This document shows positions 18,879 through 26,777 of a stretch of 64,000 nt of DNA, piece by piece. The notes below the pieces were generated by a model, which worked only from the letters and a program-made list of their open reading frames with translations, did not search any database and was not told the DNA's origin. Source of the stretch: Pseudomonas sp. GM74 (GTDB lineage: Bacteria; Pseudomonadota; Gammaproteobacteria; Pseudomonadales; Pseudomonadaceae); assembly GCF_000282455.1 (NCBI RefSeq), contig NZ_AKJG01000109.1, positions 18,596 through 82,595 of the forward strand, given 5' to 3'. A program made the translations under genes and the position numbers. How positions within the stretch are numbered: position 1 is the stretch's first letter; each line of letters opens with the position of its first letter.

Positions 18879-19604
18879 ATGCTCGAGACCACAGCACTGC
18901 CAGGGACTGCGCCGCTGTCACCGCCGCTGGATACGCGGTATCAGGTCGAAACGCCGGAGGGCGTCGACCTGCCACTGCGGCCGGCCGGGCTGATGGTTCG
19001 TGCGCTGGCATTCTCCATCGATCTTGGTTTGCGCGGCCTGGTCCTGGGCGTGCTGTTCATTGTGCTGGCGATGCTCGGTAAACTGGGAGCCGGGCTCGTC
19101 TCGATCCTGCTGTTCGTGGTGAGCTGGTGGTACATGGTGCTGTTCGAGGTGCTGAACCACGGCCGCTCGCCGGGCAAGCAATGGATGGGCTTGCGGGTGG
19201 TGCACGACGATGGCACCCCGGTCGGCTGGTCCGCGTCGCTGCTGCGCAACCTGCTGCGCGTTGTCGACCTTCTGCCGTTCGGTTACTTCCTCGGGGCCAT
19301 CAGTTGCCTGCAACACCCGCACTTCAAGCGCCTCGGCGATATCGCCGCCGGGACCCTGGTGATCTACCGCGAACGACCGCACACCCGCCCCCTGCTCCCC
19401 GAAGCCCGGCCCCGCCGCCCGGCCTTTGTCCTGACACTCACCGAGCAACGGGCCATCCTCGGGTTTGCCGAGCGCCAGGGTGAACTCTCCGAAGCGCGGG
19501 TCATCGAACTGGCTTCGATTCTCGCCCACCCCTTGAACGTCCAGCCCCCGCAGGCGGTGACCGAGCTTAACGGCATCGCCCGCGGCTTGTTGGGGCCGAC
19601 ATGA
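18879..19604 (+). CDS. RDD-family membrane protein (first gene of the MoxR/DUF58 operon)
   Basis: A 241-residue inner-membrane protein from the ATG at 18879; a TTG two codons upstream is in frame. It carries the RDD pattern: R in GLMVRALAFSIDLGLRG, then D-x in the following segment, two hydrophobic spans (about 45-90) and a third near 125. The FEVLNHGRSPGKQWMGLRVV segment is typical. A soluble C-terminal tail (about 165-241) is Pro/Arg-rich, then helical. RDD proteins are often transporters or assembly factors of unknown cargo. The stop overlaps the next start (ATGA), the first of five such couplings in this operon. Confidence 0.85.
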   Translation: MLETTALPGTAPLSPPLDTRYQVETPEGVDLPLRPAGLMVRALAFSIDLGLRGLVLGVLFIVLAMLGKLGAGLVSILLFVVSWWYMVLFEVLNHGRSPGKQWMGLRVVHDDGTPVGWSASLLRNLLRVVDLLPFGYFLGAISCLQHPHFKRLGDIAAGTLVIYRERPHTRPLLPEARPRRPAFVLTLTEQRAILGFAERQGELSEARVIELASILAHPLNVQPPQAVTELNGIARGLLGPT

Positions 19605-20578
19605 AGCAAAGCCTTTTTGAAAGCCGGCACAAGGCCGAGTGGGAGCATTTCTCCCACCTGCTCGAGCAGTTGGAACGGGACGGTAAGGCCACCGACGCCG
19701 GCAGTTTCCCGAAGGACTACAGACGCCTCTGCCAACACCTGGCACTGGCAAGGGAACGTGGCTACAGCAGTTTTCTGATCGACTCCTTGCAGCAACAGGT
19801 GCTGCGCGGACACCAACAGCTTTACCGTCATCGCAGCCGTTTGGGGGCCAACGTACTGGCATTCATATTGGCCGACTTCCCGCGACTGGTGCGCGAACAG
19901 TGGCGTTTTGTCCTCGCCGCCAGCCTGATGTTCTTTGGCAGCCTGGCCGGTTTCGCGCTGCTGGTGTACCTGTACCCGGAGCTGGTCTACAACCTGATCC
20001 CCGCCGAGCAGGTCAGCGAGATGCAAAGCATGTACGACCCCGTTGCCGGTCACCTCGGGCGCACGGCGGAACGGGCTGCCAGTGAGGATTGGGCGATGTT
20101 CGGCTACTACATCATGCACAACATCGGCATTGCCTTTCAGACCTTCGCCAGCGGTTTGCTGTTCGGCCTGGGCAGCGTGTTTTTCCTGATTTTCAACGGC
20201 CTGATGATCGGTGCGGTGGCCGGGCACCTGACCTACGTCGGCTACGGGCAAACCTTCTGGTCATTCGTGATCGCCCATGGCGCTTTCGAACTCAGCGCCA
20301 TCGCCCTGGCCGGTGCCGCCGGCCTGAAGCTGGGTTGGGCCTTGGTCGCCCCGGGGCGTCTGCCACGGGCCGAGGCCTTGCGATTGGCTGCGCGCAAGAG
20401 CGTGCTGTTGATCTGCGGGGTCATGCTGTTTCTGTTGATCGCTGCGTTTATCGAAGCCTATTGGTCATCGATGACCGGCCCTTCGCACCAGACCAAATAC
20501 CTGGTCGGCGCGGCGCTCTGGCTGCTGGTAGTGGTTTATCTCGTGTTTGCCGGACGTCGCCGCCATGCGCCTGAGTGA
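19601..20578 (+). CDS. SpoIIM-family (stage II sporulation protein M) membrane protein
   Basis: A 325-residue protein with a soluble N-terminal region (about 1-95) and about 6 hydrophobic segments. The SpoIIM family signatures are LGRTAERAASEDWAMFGYYI, NIGIAFQTFASGLLFGLGS and GHLTYVGYGQTFWSFVIAHG followed by AFELSAI. The organism does not sporulate, so the domain name reflects fold only; in Bacillus SpoIIM works with a peptidoglycan hydrolase complex. The ATG overlaps the RDD gene stop. In this position it is part of a conserved membrane unit next to a MoxR ATPase. Confidence 0.87.
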   Translation: MKQSLFESRHKAEWEHFSHLLEQLERDGKATDAGSFPKDYRRLCQHLALARERGYSSFLIDSLQQQVLRGHQQLYRHRSRLGANVLAFILADFPRLVREQWRFVLAASLMFFGSLAGFALLVYLYPELVYNLIPAEQVSEMQSMYDPVAGHLGRTAERAASEDWAMFGYYIMHNIGIAFQTFASGLLFGLGSVFFLIFNGLMIGAVAGHLTYVGYGQTFWSFVIAHGAFELSAIALAGAAGLKLGWALVAPGRLPRAEALRLAARKSVLLICGVMLFLLIAAFIEAYWSSMTGPSHQTKYLVGAALWLLVVVYLVFAGRRRHAPE

Positions 20579-22109
20579 CGCCACGGTGGTGATTCGCCCA
20601 CGTTCGACCTGGGAAGCCATGGACCTCGGGGTGCTTCTGAGCCAGCGCCACCGACGCCTGTTGATGACCAGTTGGGCCTTGGTCACCTTGCCGGTTTTCG
20701 CGCTGCTCAGCTGGGGGCTCTGGGATTCGCCCTCTCTCGCCGTGTTCATTTTCTGGTGGCTGAAGCCGGCGTTCGAACGCCTGCCCCTTTACATCCTGTC
20801 CCAGGCGATGTTCGGTGAAACGCCCACGCTCAAGCAGGCCCTGCACCAATGGGTACGCCTGCTCAAACCGCAATTGCTGGCCAGCCTGACCTGGCGACGC
20901 CTGAGTTTGTCCCGCAGCTTCGTGATGCCGGTGGTGCAACTCGAAGGCCTCGACGGGCGGCAACGGCAACAGCGTCTACAGGTGCTGTTGCAGCGAGACG
21001 CCGGTGCCGCACGCTGGCTGACGATCATCGGCGCACACCTGGAAGGCGCATTGTGGATCGGCTTGATGGTGTTGTTCTATCTGCTGCTGCCACAACAGGT
21101 CGCGCTCGACTGGAGCTGGCAATCGCTGATCTCGGCGACCACCCAGGACTGGCGCTGGCTGGAACACCTGACCAACGCCTTTTATGCACTGGTGCTGGTA
21201 GTCTGGGAACCGATCTATGTCGCCTGCGGTTTCAGCCTGTACCTGAACCGGCGCACCGTGCTGGAGGCCTGGGATATCGAACTGGTGTTCCGCCGAATGC
21301 GCCAGCGTCTGGTCAGTGCAAGCGCGGTCCTGTTGATGGCCGTGATTGTGCTGATGCCGACCACCCACAACGTTTGGGCCACAGAACCAGCCCTTTCACC
21401 CGACAGCCCGCGCCTGCTGGGCCAGCCCCTGACCAGCCAGGCCTCCAGGGACAGCATCAAGGCGATCCTCGAACAGCCGCCCTTCAAGAACCGGGAATCG
21501 GTCACGCGCTACCGCTTTGGCGAAGAGCAACCGAGTGCTGAAACCGCGGACGATGGCAAGACACCGCAATGGTTGAAGGCCCTGCTGAAACTGTTCGAGG
21601 GGCAAGGCTTCGGGGCATTGGCGACCCTGATTGAAATCGTGCTGTGGGGCATCGTCATGGGTGCCGTCGGCCTGTTGATCTGGCGCTATCGCGACTGGTT
21701 GCAGGCCTTCGTCAGCCGCCGACCGATCCCCGACAAGAAAGCCACGGGACCGTTACCGCAACAGGCATTCGGCATGGACCTCAAGCCCGAATCCCTGCCC
21801 ACCGACATCGCCGCCCACGCCGAAAGCCTTTGGCAGACTCATCCACGCGAAGCGCTTGGTTTACTTTATCGCGCCCTGCTCAGCCGCCTGCTGCACGACT
21901 TCAACATCGCGCTCAAGGCCGCCGACACTGAAGGCCAGGTGCTTAGGCGCGTCGAGTTACTGCAGCAACCGGCCTTGCTGGCCTACAGCCAAAACCTGAC
22001 CGGGCACTGGCAAAACATGGCCTACGGGCATCGTCTGCCGCCCGCTCAGGTGCAGCAGGAACTGTGTAATGGCTGGCGTGTCCTGTTCGGCCCGGAGGCT
22101 GTCCGTTGA
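20565..22109 (+). CDS. DUF4129-domain membrane protein
   Basis: A 514-residue protein from the ATG at 20565, which overlaps the end of the SpoIIM gene by 14 bases. It has hydrophobic segments near 30-70, 165-190, 215-240 and 255-280, then a periplasmic-looking stretch and another span around 355-380. The C-terminal DUF4129 domain (about 410-514) contains AESLWQTHPREALGLLYRAL and a Q-P-A-LLAYSQNLTGHWQ segment. DUF4129 is repeatedly encoded with DUF58, DUF4350, SpoIIM and MoxR proteins. Its role is unknown. Confidence 0.85.
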   Translation: MRLSDATVVIRPRSTWEAMDLGVLLSQRHRRLLMTSWALVTLPVFALLSWGLWDSPSLAVFIFWWLKPAFERLPLYILSQAMFGETPTLKQALHQWVRLLKPQLLASLTWRRLSLSRSFVMPVVQLEGLDGRQRQQRLQVLLQRDAGAARWLTIIGAHLEGALWIGLMVLFYLLLPQQVALDWSWQSLISATTQDWRWLEHLTNAFYALVLVVWEPIYVACGFSLYLNRRTVLEAWDIELVFRRMRQRLVSASAVLLMAVIVLMPTTHNVWATEPALSPDSPRLLGQPLTSQASRDSIKAILEQPPFKNRESVTRYRFGEEQPSAETADDGKTPQWLKALLKLFEGQGFGALATLIEIVLWGIVMGAVGLLIWRYRDWLQAFVSRRPIPDKKATGPLPQQAFGMDLKPESLPTDIAAHAESLWQTHPREALGLLYRALLSRLLHDFNIALKAADTEGQVLRRVELLQQPALLAYSQNLTGHWQNMAYGHRLPPAQVQQELCNGWRVLFGPEAVR

Positions 22110-23269
22110 GTCGGCGCTGGGGCTCGATAGCCGGGGTATTGATCACCGTGTTGCTGGCTGCGCTGTGCGTTTATCTGTACCTCAAGGCAACTCCCTACCA
22201 GACCGAAATCGACCACGGTCCCTCCCCCGAAGCCGATGCCAACCCTTATCTGGCGGCCGAGTTGTTCCTGCGCAAGCAAGGCCTTAACGTCGGCCACGCC
22301 AACGGCCTCGATATCCTGCCCAGCCTCGACCCGCATCAACACAGTCTGCTGTTGCTCGGGGAACGCGGCAACATGACCCCACGGCAAATCGACCAGGTGA
22401 TGAACTGGACCCGGGCCGGCGGGCGACTTCTGTTCGTCGCAGAGTCGCTGTGGAATGAAAAACTCGGCCATAGCGATGACCTGCTGCTCGACCGTGTGCA
22501 ACTGCACCAGTCCCTGAGCAAAGACCTCAAGGCCCCATCGCCGGGTATCGGTGATGATCCGTACCCGCTACTGACCAAGCTCTATCTGGAAGACGAGGAC
22601 GCCCCGGCCTATGCCGGTTTCAATACCGCATTCCATCTCGAAGACCCGAAAAACCTCGCCCTGGCCTGGGCCAACAGCGCCAGGGCCACCCACATGATGC
22701 AACTCAACCACGGGCTGGGCTCGATCATCGTGGTTACCGATGCCGACCTGTGGAAAACCCCGGCCATCGACCGGTACGACAACGCCTGGCTGCTCTGGTA
22801 CCTGACCGCCGACACCCGCGTGACCCTGATCTTCAACACCGATCACGACAGCCTGCTGACCTTGCTGCTGCGTTATTTCCCCCAGGCGCTGGTTGCGTTG
22901 CTTGCCTTGATCGGCCTGGGTTTCTGGCACTTTGGCGTGCGTCAGGGGCCGCTGCTGGAGCCCGCGCCGAAAGCACGCCGGCAATTGCAGGAGTACCTGC
23001 GCGCCAGTGCCGACTTCCTGTTGCGCCGCAACGGTCAGGCCGGCCTGCTGCAAGCCTTGCAGCAAGACATCCTGCGGCGCGTGCGGCGTCGCCACCCCGG
23101 TTTTGAACAGCTCGGCATTGCCGAACAATGGCTGGTGCTCGCGCGCCTGACCGGCCAACCCACTCGCGCCATCAGCCAGGCCATGAGCCCGCGACCGAAA
23201 CAACGGCTTTCCAGCGTTGAATTCAGCCGTCAGGTCGCCCACCTGCAAATCTTGAGGAACGCCCTATGA
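22106..23269 (+). CDS. DUF4350-domain membrane protein
   Basis: A 387-residue protein from a TTG start that overlaps the upstream stop (TTGA), with GGAGG 7 bases upstream. One N-terminal membrane segment (about 7-27) is followed by a periplasmic DUF4350 domain (about 40-230). There NPYLAAELFLRKQGLNVG and DQVMNWTRAGGRLLFVAESL resemble class I amidotransferase-like Rossmann cores. A second span lies at about 255-275 (ALVALLALIGLGFWHFG), then a cytoplasmic helical tail. It is probably a scaffold or ligand-binding part of the same membrane assembly; no enzyme activity can be assigned. Confidence 0.83.
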   Translation: MSRRWGSIAGVLITVLLAALCVYLYLKATPYQTEIDHGPSPEADANPYLAAELFLRKQGLNVGHANGLDILPSLDPHQHSLLLLGERGNMTPRQIDQVMNWTRAGGRLLFVAESLWNEKLGHSDDLLLDRVQLHQSLSKDLKAPSPGIGDDPYPLLTKLYLEDEDAPAYAGFNTAFHLEDPKNLALAWANSARATHMMQLNHGLGSIIVVTDADLWKTPAIDRYDNAWLLWYLTADTRVTLIFNTDHDSLLTLLLRYFPQALVALLALIGLGFWHFGVRQGPLLEPAPKARRQLQEYLRASADFLLRRNGQAGLLQALQQDILRRVRRRHPGFEQLGIAEQWLVLARLTGQPTRAISQAMSPRPKQRLSSVEFSRQVAHLQILRNAL

Positions 23270-24267
23270 GTCAACCGATCGAGCCCGACGCACCGAGCCA
23301 TGCCGCTCAACAGCGTCAACGTGCCAGCCATCTGGCCCAGGCCGTACGCAAAGAACTGCAAAAAGCAGTGATTGGCCAGGACAGCGTGATCGACGACGTC
23401 CTGACGGCACTGATCGCCGGCGGCCACGTGTTGCTCGAAGGCGTGCCAGGCTTGGGCAAGACCCTGTTGGTGCGCGCCCTCGCCCGCTGCTTCGGCGGTG
23501 AGTTCGCGCGCATCCAGTTCACCCCGGACCTGATGCCCAGCGACGTCACCGGGCATGCCGTGTATGACTTGCAGACCGAGCAATTCAAACTGCGCAAGGG
23601 GCCATTGTTCACCAACCTCCTACTGGCCGACGAAATCAACCGTGCCCCTGCGAAAACCCAGGCCGCGCTGCTCGAAGCCATGCAGGAACGGCAAGTCACC
23701 CTCGAAGGACGGCCATTGCCGATCGCGCAACCGTTCATGGTGCTCGCCACGCAAAATCCGATCGAACAGGAAGGCACTTACCCCTTGCCGGAGGCTGAAC
23801 TGGACCGTTTCATGCTCAAGGTACGCATGGATTACCCCGATGCCGGGCAAGAGCTGGACATGGTGCGTCAGGTCAGCCGCTCGACCCGGGCCGACATGCT
23901 TGATGTCCAGCCGATGCGCACGTTGTTGCAGGCCAGGGATGTACTGGCCCTGCAACGCATCGCCAGCGACCTGGCCCTGGACGATCAGGTGCTCGATTAC
24001 GCCGTGCGCCTGGCCCGCTCCACCCGCAACTGGCCCGGCCTGATCCTCGGCGCCGGCCCACGCGCCTCCATCGCGCTGGTGCGATGTGCCCGGGCCCGTG
24101 CGCTGCTGCGCGGCGGTGAGTTCGTGATTCCGGATGACATCAAAGGCTGCGCCCTGGCCGTGCTACGCCATCGTGTGCGCATCGCTCCAGAGCTGGACAT
24201 CGAGGGCCTGGATGTCGATCAGGTGCTCCAGCAGATGCTCGACCAAGTGCCGGCGCCGCGCCTGTGA
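23266..24267 (+). CDS. MoxR-family AAA+ ATPase
   Basis: A 333-residue AAA+ protein. Walker A is GVPGLGKTLLVRALA (about 61-75) and Walker B is NLLLADEINRAPAKTQAALL. Sensor 1 is VLATQNPIEQEGTYPLPEAE and a sensor-2-type Arg region follows at about 260-275. MoxR proteins are chaperone-like ATPases that mature or remodel partner proteins, usually a von-Willebrand-type DUF58 protein encoded next door, as here. ATGA overlap with DUF4350 upstream and GTGA overlap with DUF58 downstream imply tight co-expression. GAGGA sits 8 bases before the start. Confidence 0.93.
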   Translation: MSQPIEPDAPSHAAQQRQRASHLAQAVRKELQKAVIGQDSVIDDVLTALIAGGHVLLEGVPGLGKTLLVRALARCFGGEFARIQFTPDLMPSDVTGHAVYDLQTEQFKLRKGPLFTNLLLADEINRAPAKTQAALLEAMQERQVTLEGRPLPIAQPFMVLATQNPIEQEGTYPLPEAELDRFMLKVRMDYPDAGQELDMVRQVSRSTRADMLDVQPMRTLLQARDVLALQRIASDLALDDQVLDYAVRLARSTRNWPGLILGAGPRASIALVRCARARALLRGGEFVIPDDIKGCALAVLRHRVRIAPELDIEGLDVDQVLQQMLDQVPAPRL

Positions 24268-25592
24268 AACCCTCGCGCCTGATGCTCGCCTGGCTGCTGA
24301 TCCTGCTTGCCTGCACCATTGTGTCGGGCGCTTTGCGGGCATTGGAGTTCGCGGTTCCTGCGAATCTCATGGCGATCAACTGGGGGTTGCTCCTGGCGCT
24401 GCTGGCCCTGGCACTGCTGGATGCGCTGCGCGTGAAGCGCTTGCCGTCGCCCCGACTGAAACGCCAGATACCCGGCAGCCTGGCGCTGGGTCGATGGAGC
24501 GAGGTGCAACTGACGCTAGAACACGACTTTGCGCAACCGCTGAAGGTACAAGTCTTCGACCATGTGCCACCGGGTCTGGATTTCGAATACCTGCCCCTGA
24601 CGGTCGAGCTGCAGCCCGGCCAGCACAGCCTGGCGGGTTATCGCCTGCGCCCGCTCAAGCGCGGCCACTTCAGCTTCGAACGCTGCGAAATCGACCTGCC
24701 AAGCCCCTTGGGGCTTTGGTCGGACAGACGCATGCTCGACCTGCCCGACGCCACCCGCGTCTACCCCGACTTCGCCCGCCTCTATGAAGGGCAATTGCTT
24801 GCGGTGGACAACTGGCTCAGCCAGCTTGGCGTGCGCCGCAAACAACGACGGGGCCTGGGCCTGGAATTCCATCAATTGCGCGAATTTCGCGAGGGCGACA
24901 GCCTCCGACAGATCGACTGGAAAGCCACCGCCCGCCAGCGCACGCCGATTGCCCGGGAGTATCAGGACGAACGCGACCAGCAGATCATCTTCATGCTCGA
25001 CTGCGGCCGGTACATGCGCAGCCAGGATGATGAACTGTCGCACTTCGATCACGCACTCAACGCCTGCCTGTTGCTCAGCTACGTGGCGCTACGTCAGGGC
25101 GACGCGGTGGGCCTGAGTACCTTTGCCAGCGAACAGCCGCGCTACCTCGCGCCGGTAAAAGGCACCAGCCATCTCAACACCCTGCTCAATACCGTCTATG
25201 ACTTGAACAGCAGCCAACGTAGCGCCGACTATCAAGCCGCGGCCACGCAACTGCTGGCACGGCAAAAACGCCGGGCACTGGTGGTGCTGGTGACCAACCT
25301 GCGCGAAGAGGACGACGATGAACTGCTTTCGGCTGTCCACCGTCTGAGCCGGCAGCATCAGGTGCTGGTCGCGAGCCTGCGCGAAGACGTGCTCGACGCC
25401 CTGCGTCAGTCACCGGTGCAGACTTTGCCCGAAGCGCTGGCCTATTGCGGGACCGTGGACTACCTCAATGCTCGCGCCGAACTCCACGAGCGCTTGAACG
25501 CTCATGGCGTGTTGGTGATGGACGCGCGGCCCGGCGAGTTGGGGGCAGAGCTGGTGACCCGGTACCTGGGCTGGAAAAGAACCGGACTCTGA
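24264..25592 (+). CDS. DUF58-domain protein, partner of the MoxR ATPase
   Basis: A 442-residue protein from a GTG overlapping the moxR stop (GTGA). Two N-terminal membrane spans (about 5-22 and 32-55) are followed by a beta-rich region and the DUF58 core with LGLEFHQLREFREGDSLRQI and DWKATARQRTPIAREYQDE. The vWA-like part begins at IIFMLDCGRYM. The MIDAS motif expected there is D-x-S-x-S, but here it reads D-C-G-R-Y, so the metal site looks lost or altered. It is the last gene of the RDD operon. Confidence 0.9.
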   Translation: MKPSRLMLAWLLILLACTIVSGALRALEFAVPANLMAINWGLLLALLALALLDALRVKRLPSPRLKRQIPGSLALGRWSEVQLTLEHDFAQPLKVQVFDHVPPGLDFEYLPLTVELQPGQHSLAGYRLRPLKRGHFSFERCEIDLPSPLGLWSDRRMLDLPDATRVYPDFARLYEGQLLAVDNWLSQLGVRRKQRRGLGLEFHQLREFREGDSLRQIDWKATARQRTPIAREYQDERDQQIIFMLDCGRYMRSQDDELSHFDHALNACLLLSYVALRQGDAVGLSTFASEQPRYLAPVKGTSHLNTLLNTVYDLNSSQRSADYQAAATQLLARQKRRALVVLVTNLREEDDDELLSAVHRLSRQHQVLVASLREDVLDALRQSPVQTLPEALAYCGTVDYLNARAELHERLNAHGVLVMDARPGELGAELVTRYLGWKRTGL

Positions 25593-25629
25593 GCCTTGGC
25601 AATCACTCACAGCCGCGTTCCCATTGATC

Positions 25630-25989
25630 TCAGGCCGAAGCCGGCAACGGCAGAAAACTGAAATACTGCTTCAACGCTTCCACCAGTTGCCCATATTCCG
25701 GTGGCGCCCGTTGCAGGCTGAACCCTGCGTCGTAATGATGGGGGGTTGCATCTTCGTGGCACCACAAGCAACAGGCCTGCAGGTCGATGATCCGCTGGCC
25801 ACCTTCGCTGGCGGGTATTTTCAGGCGCAGGTTGAAGTCCGCGCCGATCATCATTGGCAACAGGCTGATCAACATCAGCCCGTCTTCAGAGACATTGCCC
25901 AGGTAGCCAATGGGTTTGCCGGTGATGCCGTTGAACACTTTGAGGAAGTACGGCAGTTGATGCCGCTCGATTCGGCGGTCGGTGAACAT
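25630..25989 (-). CDS. PilZ-domain c-di-GMP receptor
   Basis: A 119-residue single-domain protein from the ATG at 25989. Both halves of the c-di-GMP binding signature are present: the R-x3-R motif (DRRIERHQLPY, near residue 5) and the D/N-x-S-x2-G motif (NVSEDGLML, about 35-43). It should therefore bind c-di-GMP and transmit the signal to a protein partner. It is convergent with the DUF58 operon. From memory it corresponds in gene order to PA4324. A SadC-like c-di-GMP synthase is encoded about 4.5 kb away. Confidence 0.88.
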   Translation of the reverse strand: MFTDRRIERHQLPYFLKVFNGITGKPIGYLGNVSEDGLMLISLLPMMIGADFNLRLKIPASEGGQRIIDLQACCLWCHEDATPHHYDAGFSLQRAPPEYGQLVEALKQYFSFLPLPASA

Positions 25990-26220
25990 GTGCAAATTCG
26001 CTATGCAAGGCTCTTAAGCAGAGCCGCACTACTGCTTCGGAACGGGTATGCATAAGTCTTGCCCGCTCTCCCCGCTTCCGGTGCGCCAATCCCGACAGCG
26101 CAGAGTCCTGCTTGTGCCGGTCGCAGGTGTTGCCCCGGTTCAGAGGCAAGGCTCTAAAACCGGTTCCCTGGACTATAGCTCACCACCTCCGGTGAGCCAG
26201 CGATCAGAGGATTACGGCCG

Positions 26221-26604
26221 TCAGAACTGCGCCGGTTTTGCCGCTGCGGCACTGCGCGTCGGGTAGTGGCCCAGGCTCTGCAGGGTTTCAATGCGGGCAC
26301 GGGCGCGGTAGGCATATTCGCTCTGGGGATAGGACGCCATGATGAACTGATAGGTTTGAACCGCATCGATGTACATCTTCTGCCGCTCAAGGCACAGGCC
26401 GCGCATCATCGACACTTCCGGCCACACGTAAGGCCGCGCGCGGCTGTCACGTTCGACCTTGGACAGTTCGAGCATCACCTGCTCGCAATTGCCCCGGTCG
26501 TAGGCGCTGTAGGCATTGTTCAAGTGATGGTTCATCGACCAACGGGTGCAACCCGTGACACTGAGGGCGCCGATGGCAAGGGCGGCAATGAGAACGAAAC
26601 GCAT
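26221..26604 (-). CDS. Small TPR-like lipoprotein
   Basis: A 127-residue protein from the ATG at 26604, with GGAGA about 7 bases upstream. It has a lipoprotein signal peptide (MRFVLIAALAIGALSVTGC, lipobox V-T-G-C with Cys 19). After cleavage, the mature part contains two TPR-like helical pairs (NNAYSAYDRGNCEQVMLELS and DAVQTYQFIMASYPQSEYAY), reminiscent of BamD/YbgF repeats. It probably sits on the periplasmic face of the outer or inner membrane. Function unknown. A hairpin (CTCACC/GGTGAG, about 26180-26198) lies just past the stop. Confidence 0.8.
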   Translation of the reverse strand: MRFVLIAALAIGALSVTGCTRWSMNHHLNNAYSAYDRGNCEQVMLELSKVERDSRARPYVWPEVSMMRGLCLERQKMYIDAVQTYQFIMASYPQSEYAYRARARIETLQSLGHYPTRSAAAAKPAQF

Positions 26605-26777
26605 GGGGAAATCTCCTGTCTTGAACGCTGTATCGACCCATGGTCGGAAATCTTCAGGCTGCCGGGACGCAAAGTTGCAGGGTTCAATAAAGAAAGAAAT
26701 AAGTAGTGCAAACGAACAATGACTACAACTTCGGAGCATAGTAGCCTCACTCAGCGCTTGAACTCAGGAGTCTTTGC

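Noticed and set aside
19601..20578. SpoIIM gene as a sign of sporulation or of transfer from Firmicutes
   Set aside because: The family is widespread in proteobacteria next to MoxR genes and its codon use matches the neighbours.
26080..26160. tRNA-like stretch with GGTTCAGAGG near a CCCC arm
   Set aside because: No acceptor stem or anticodon arm can be drawn around it.
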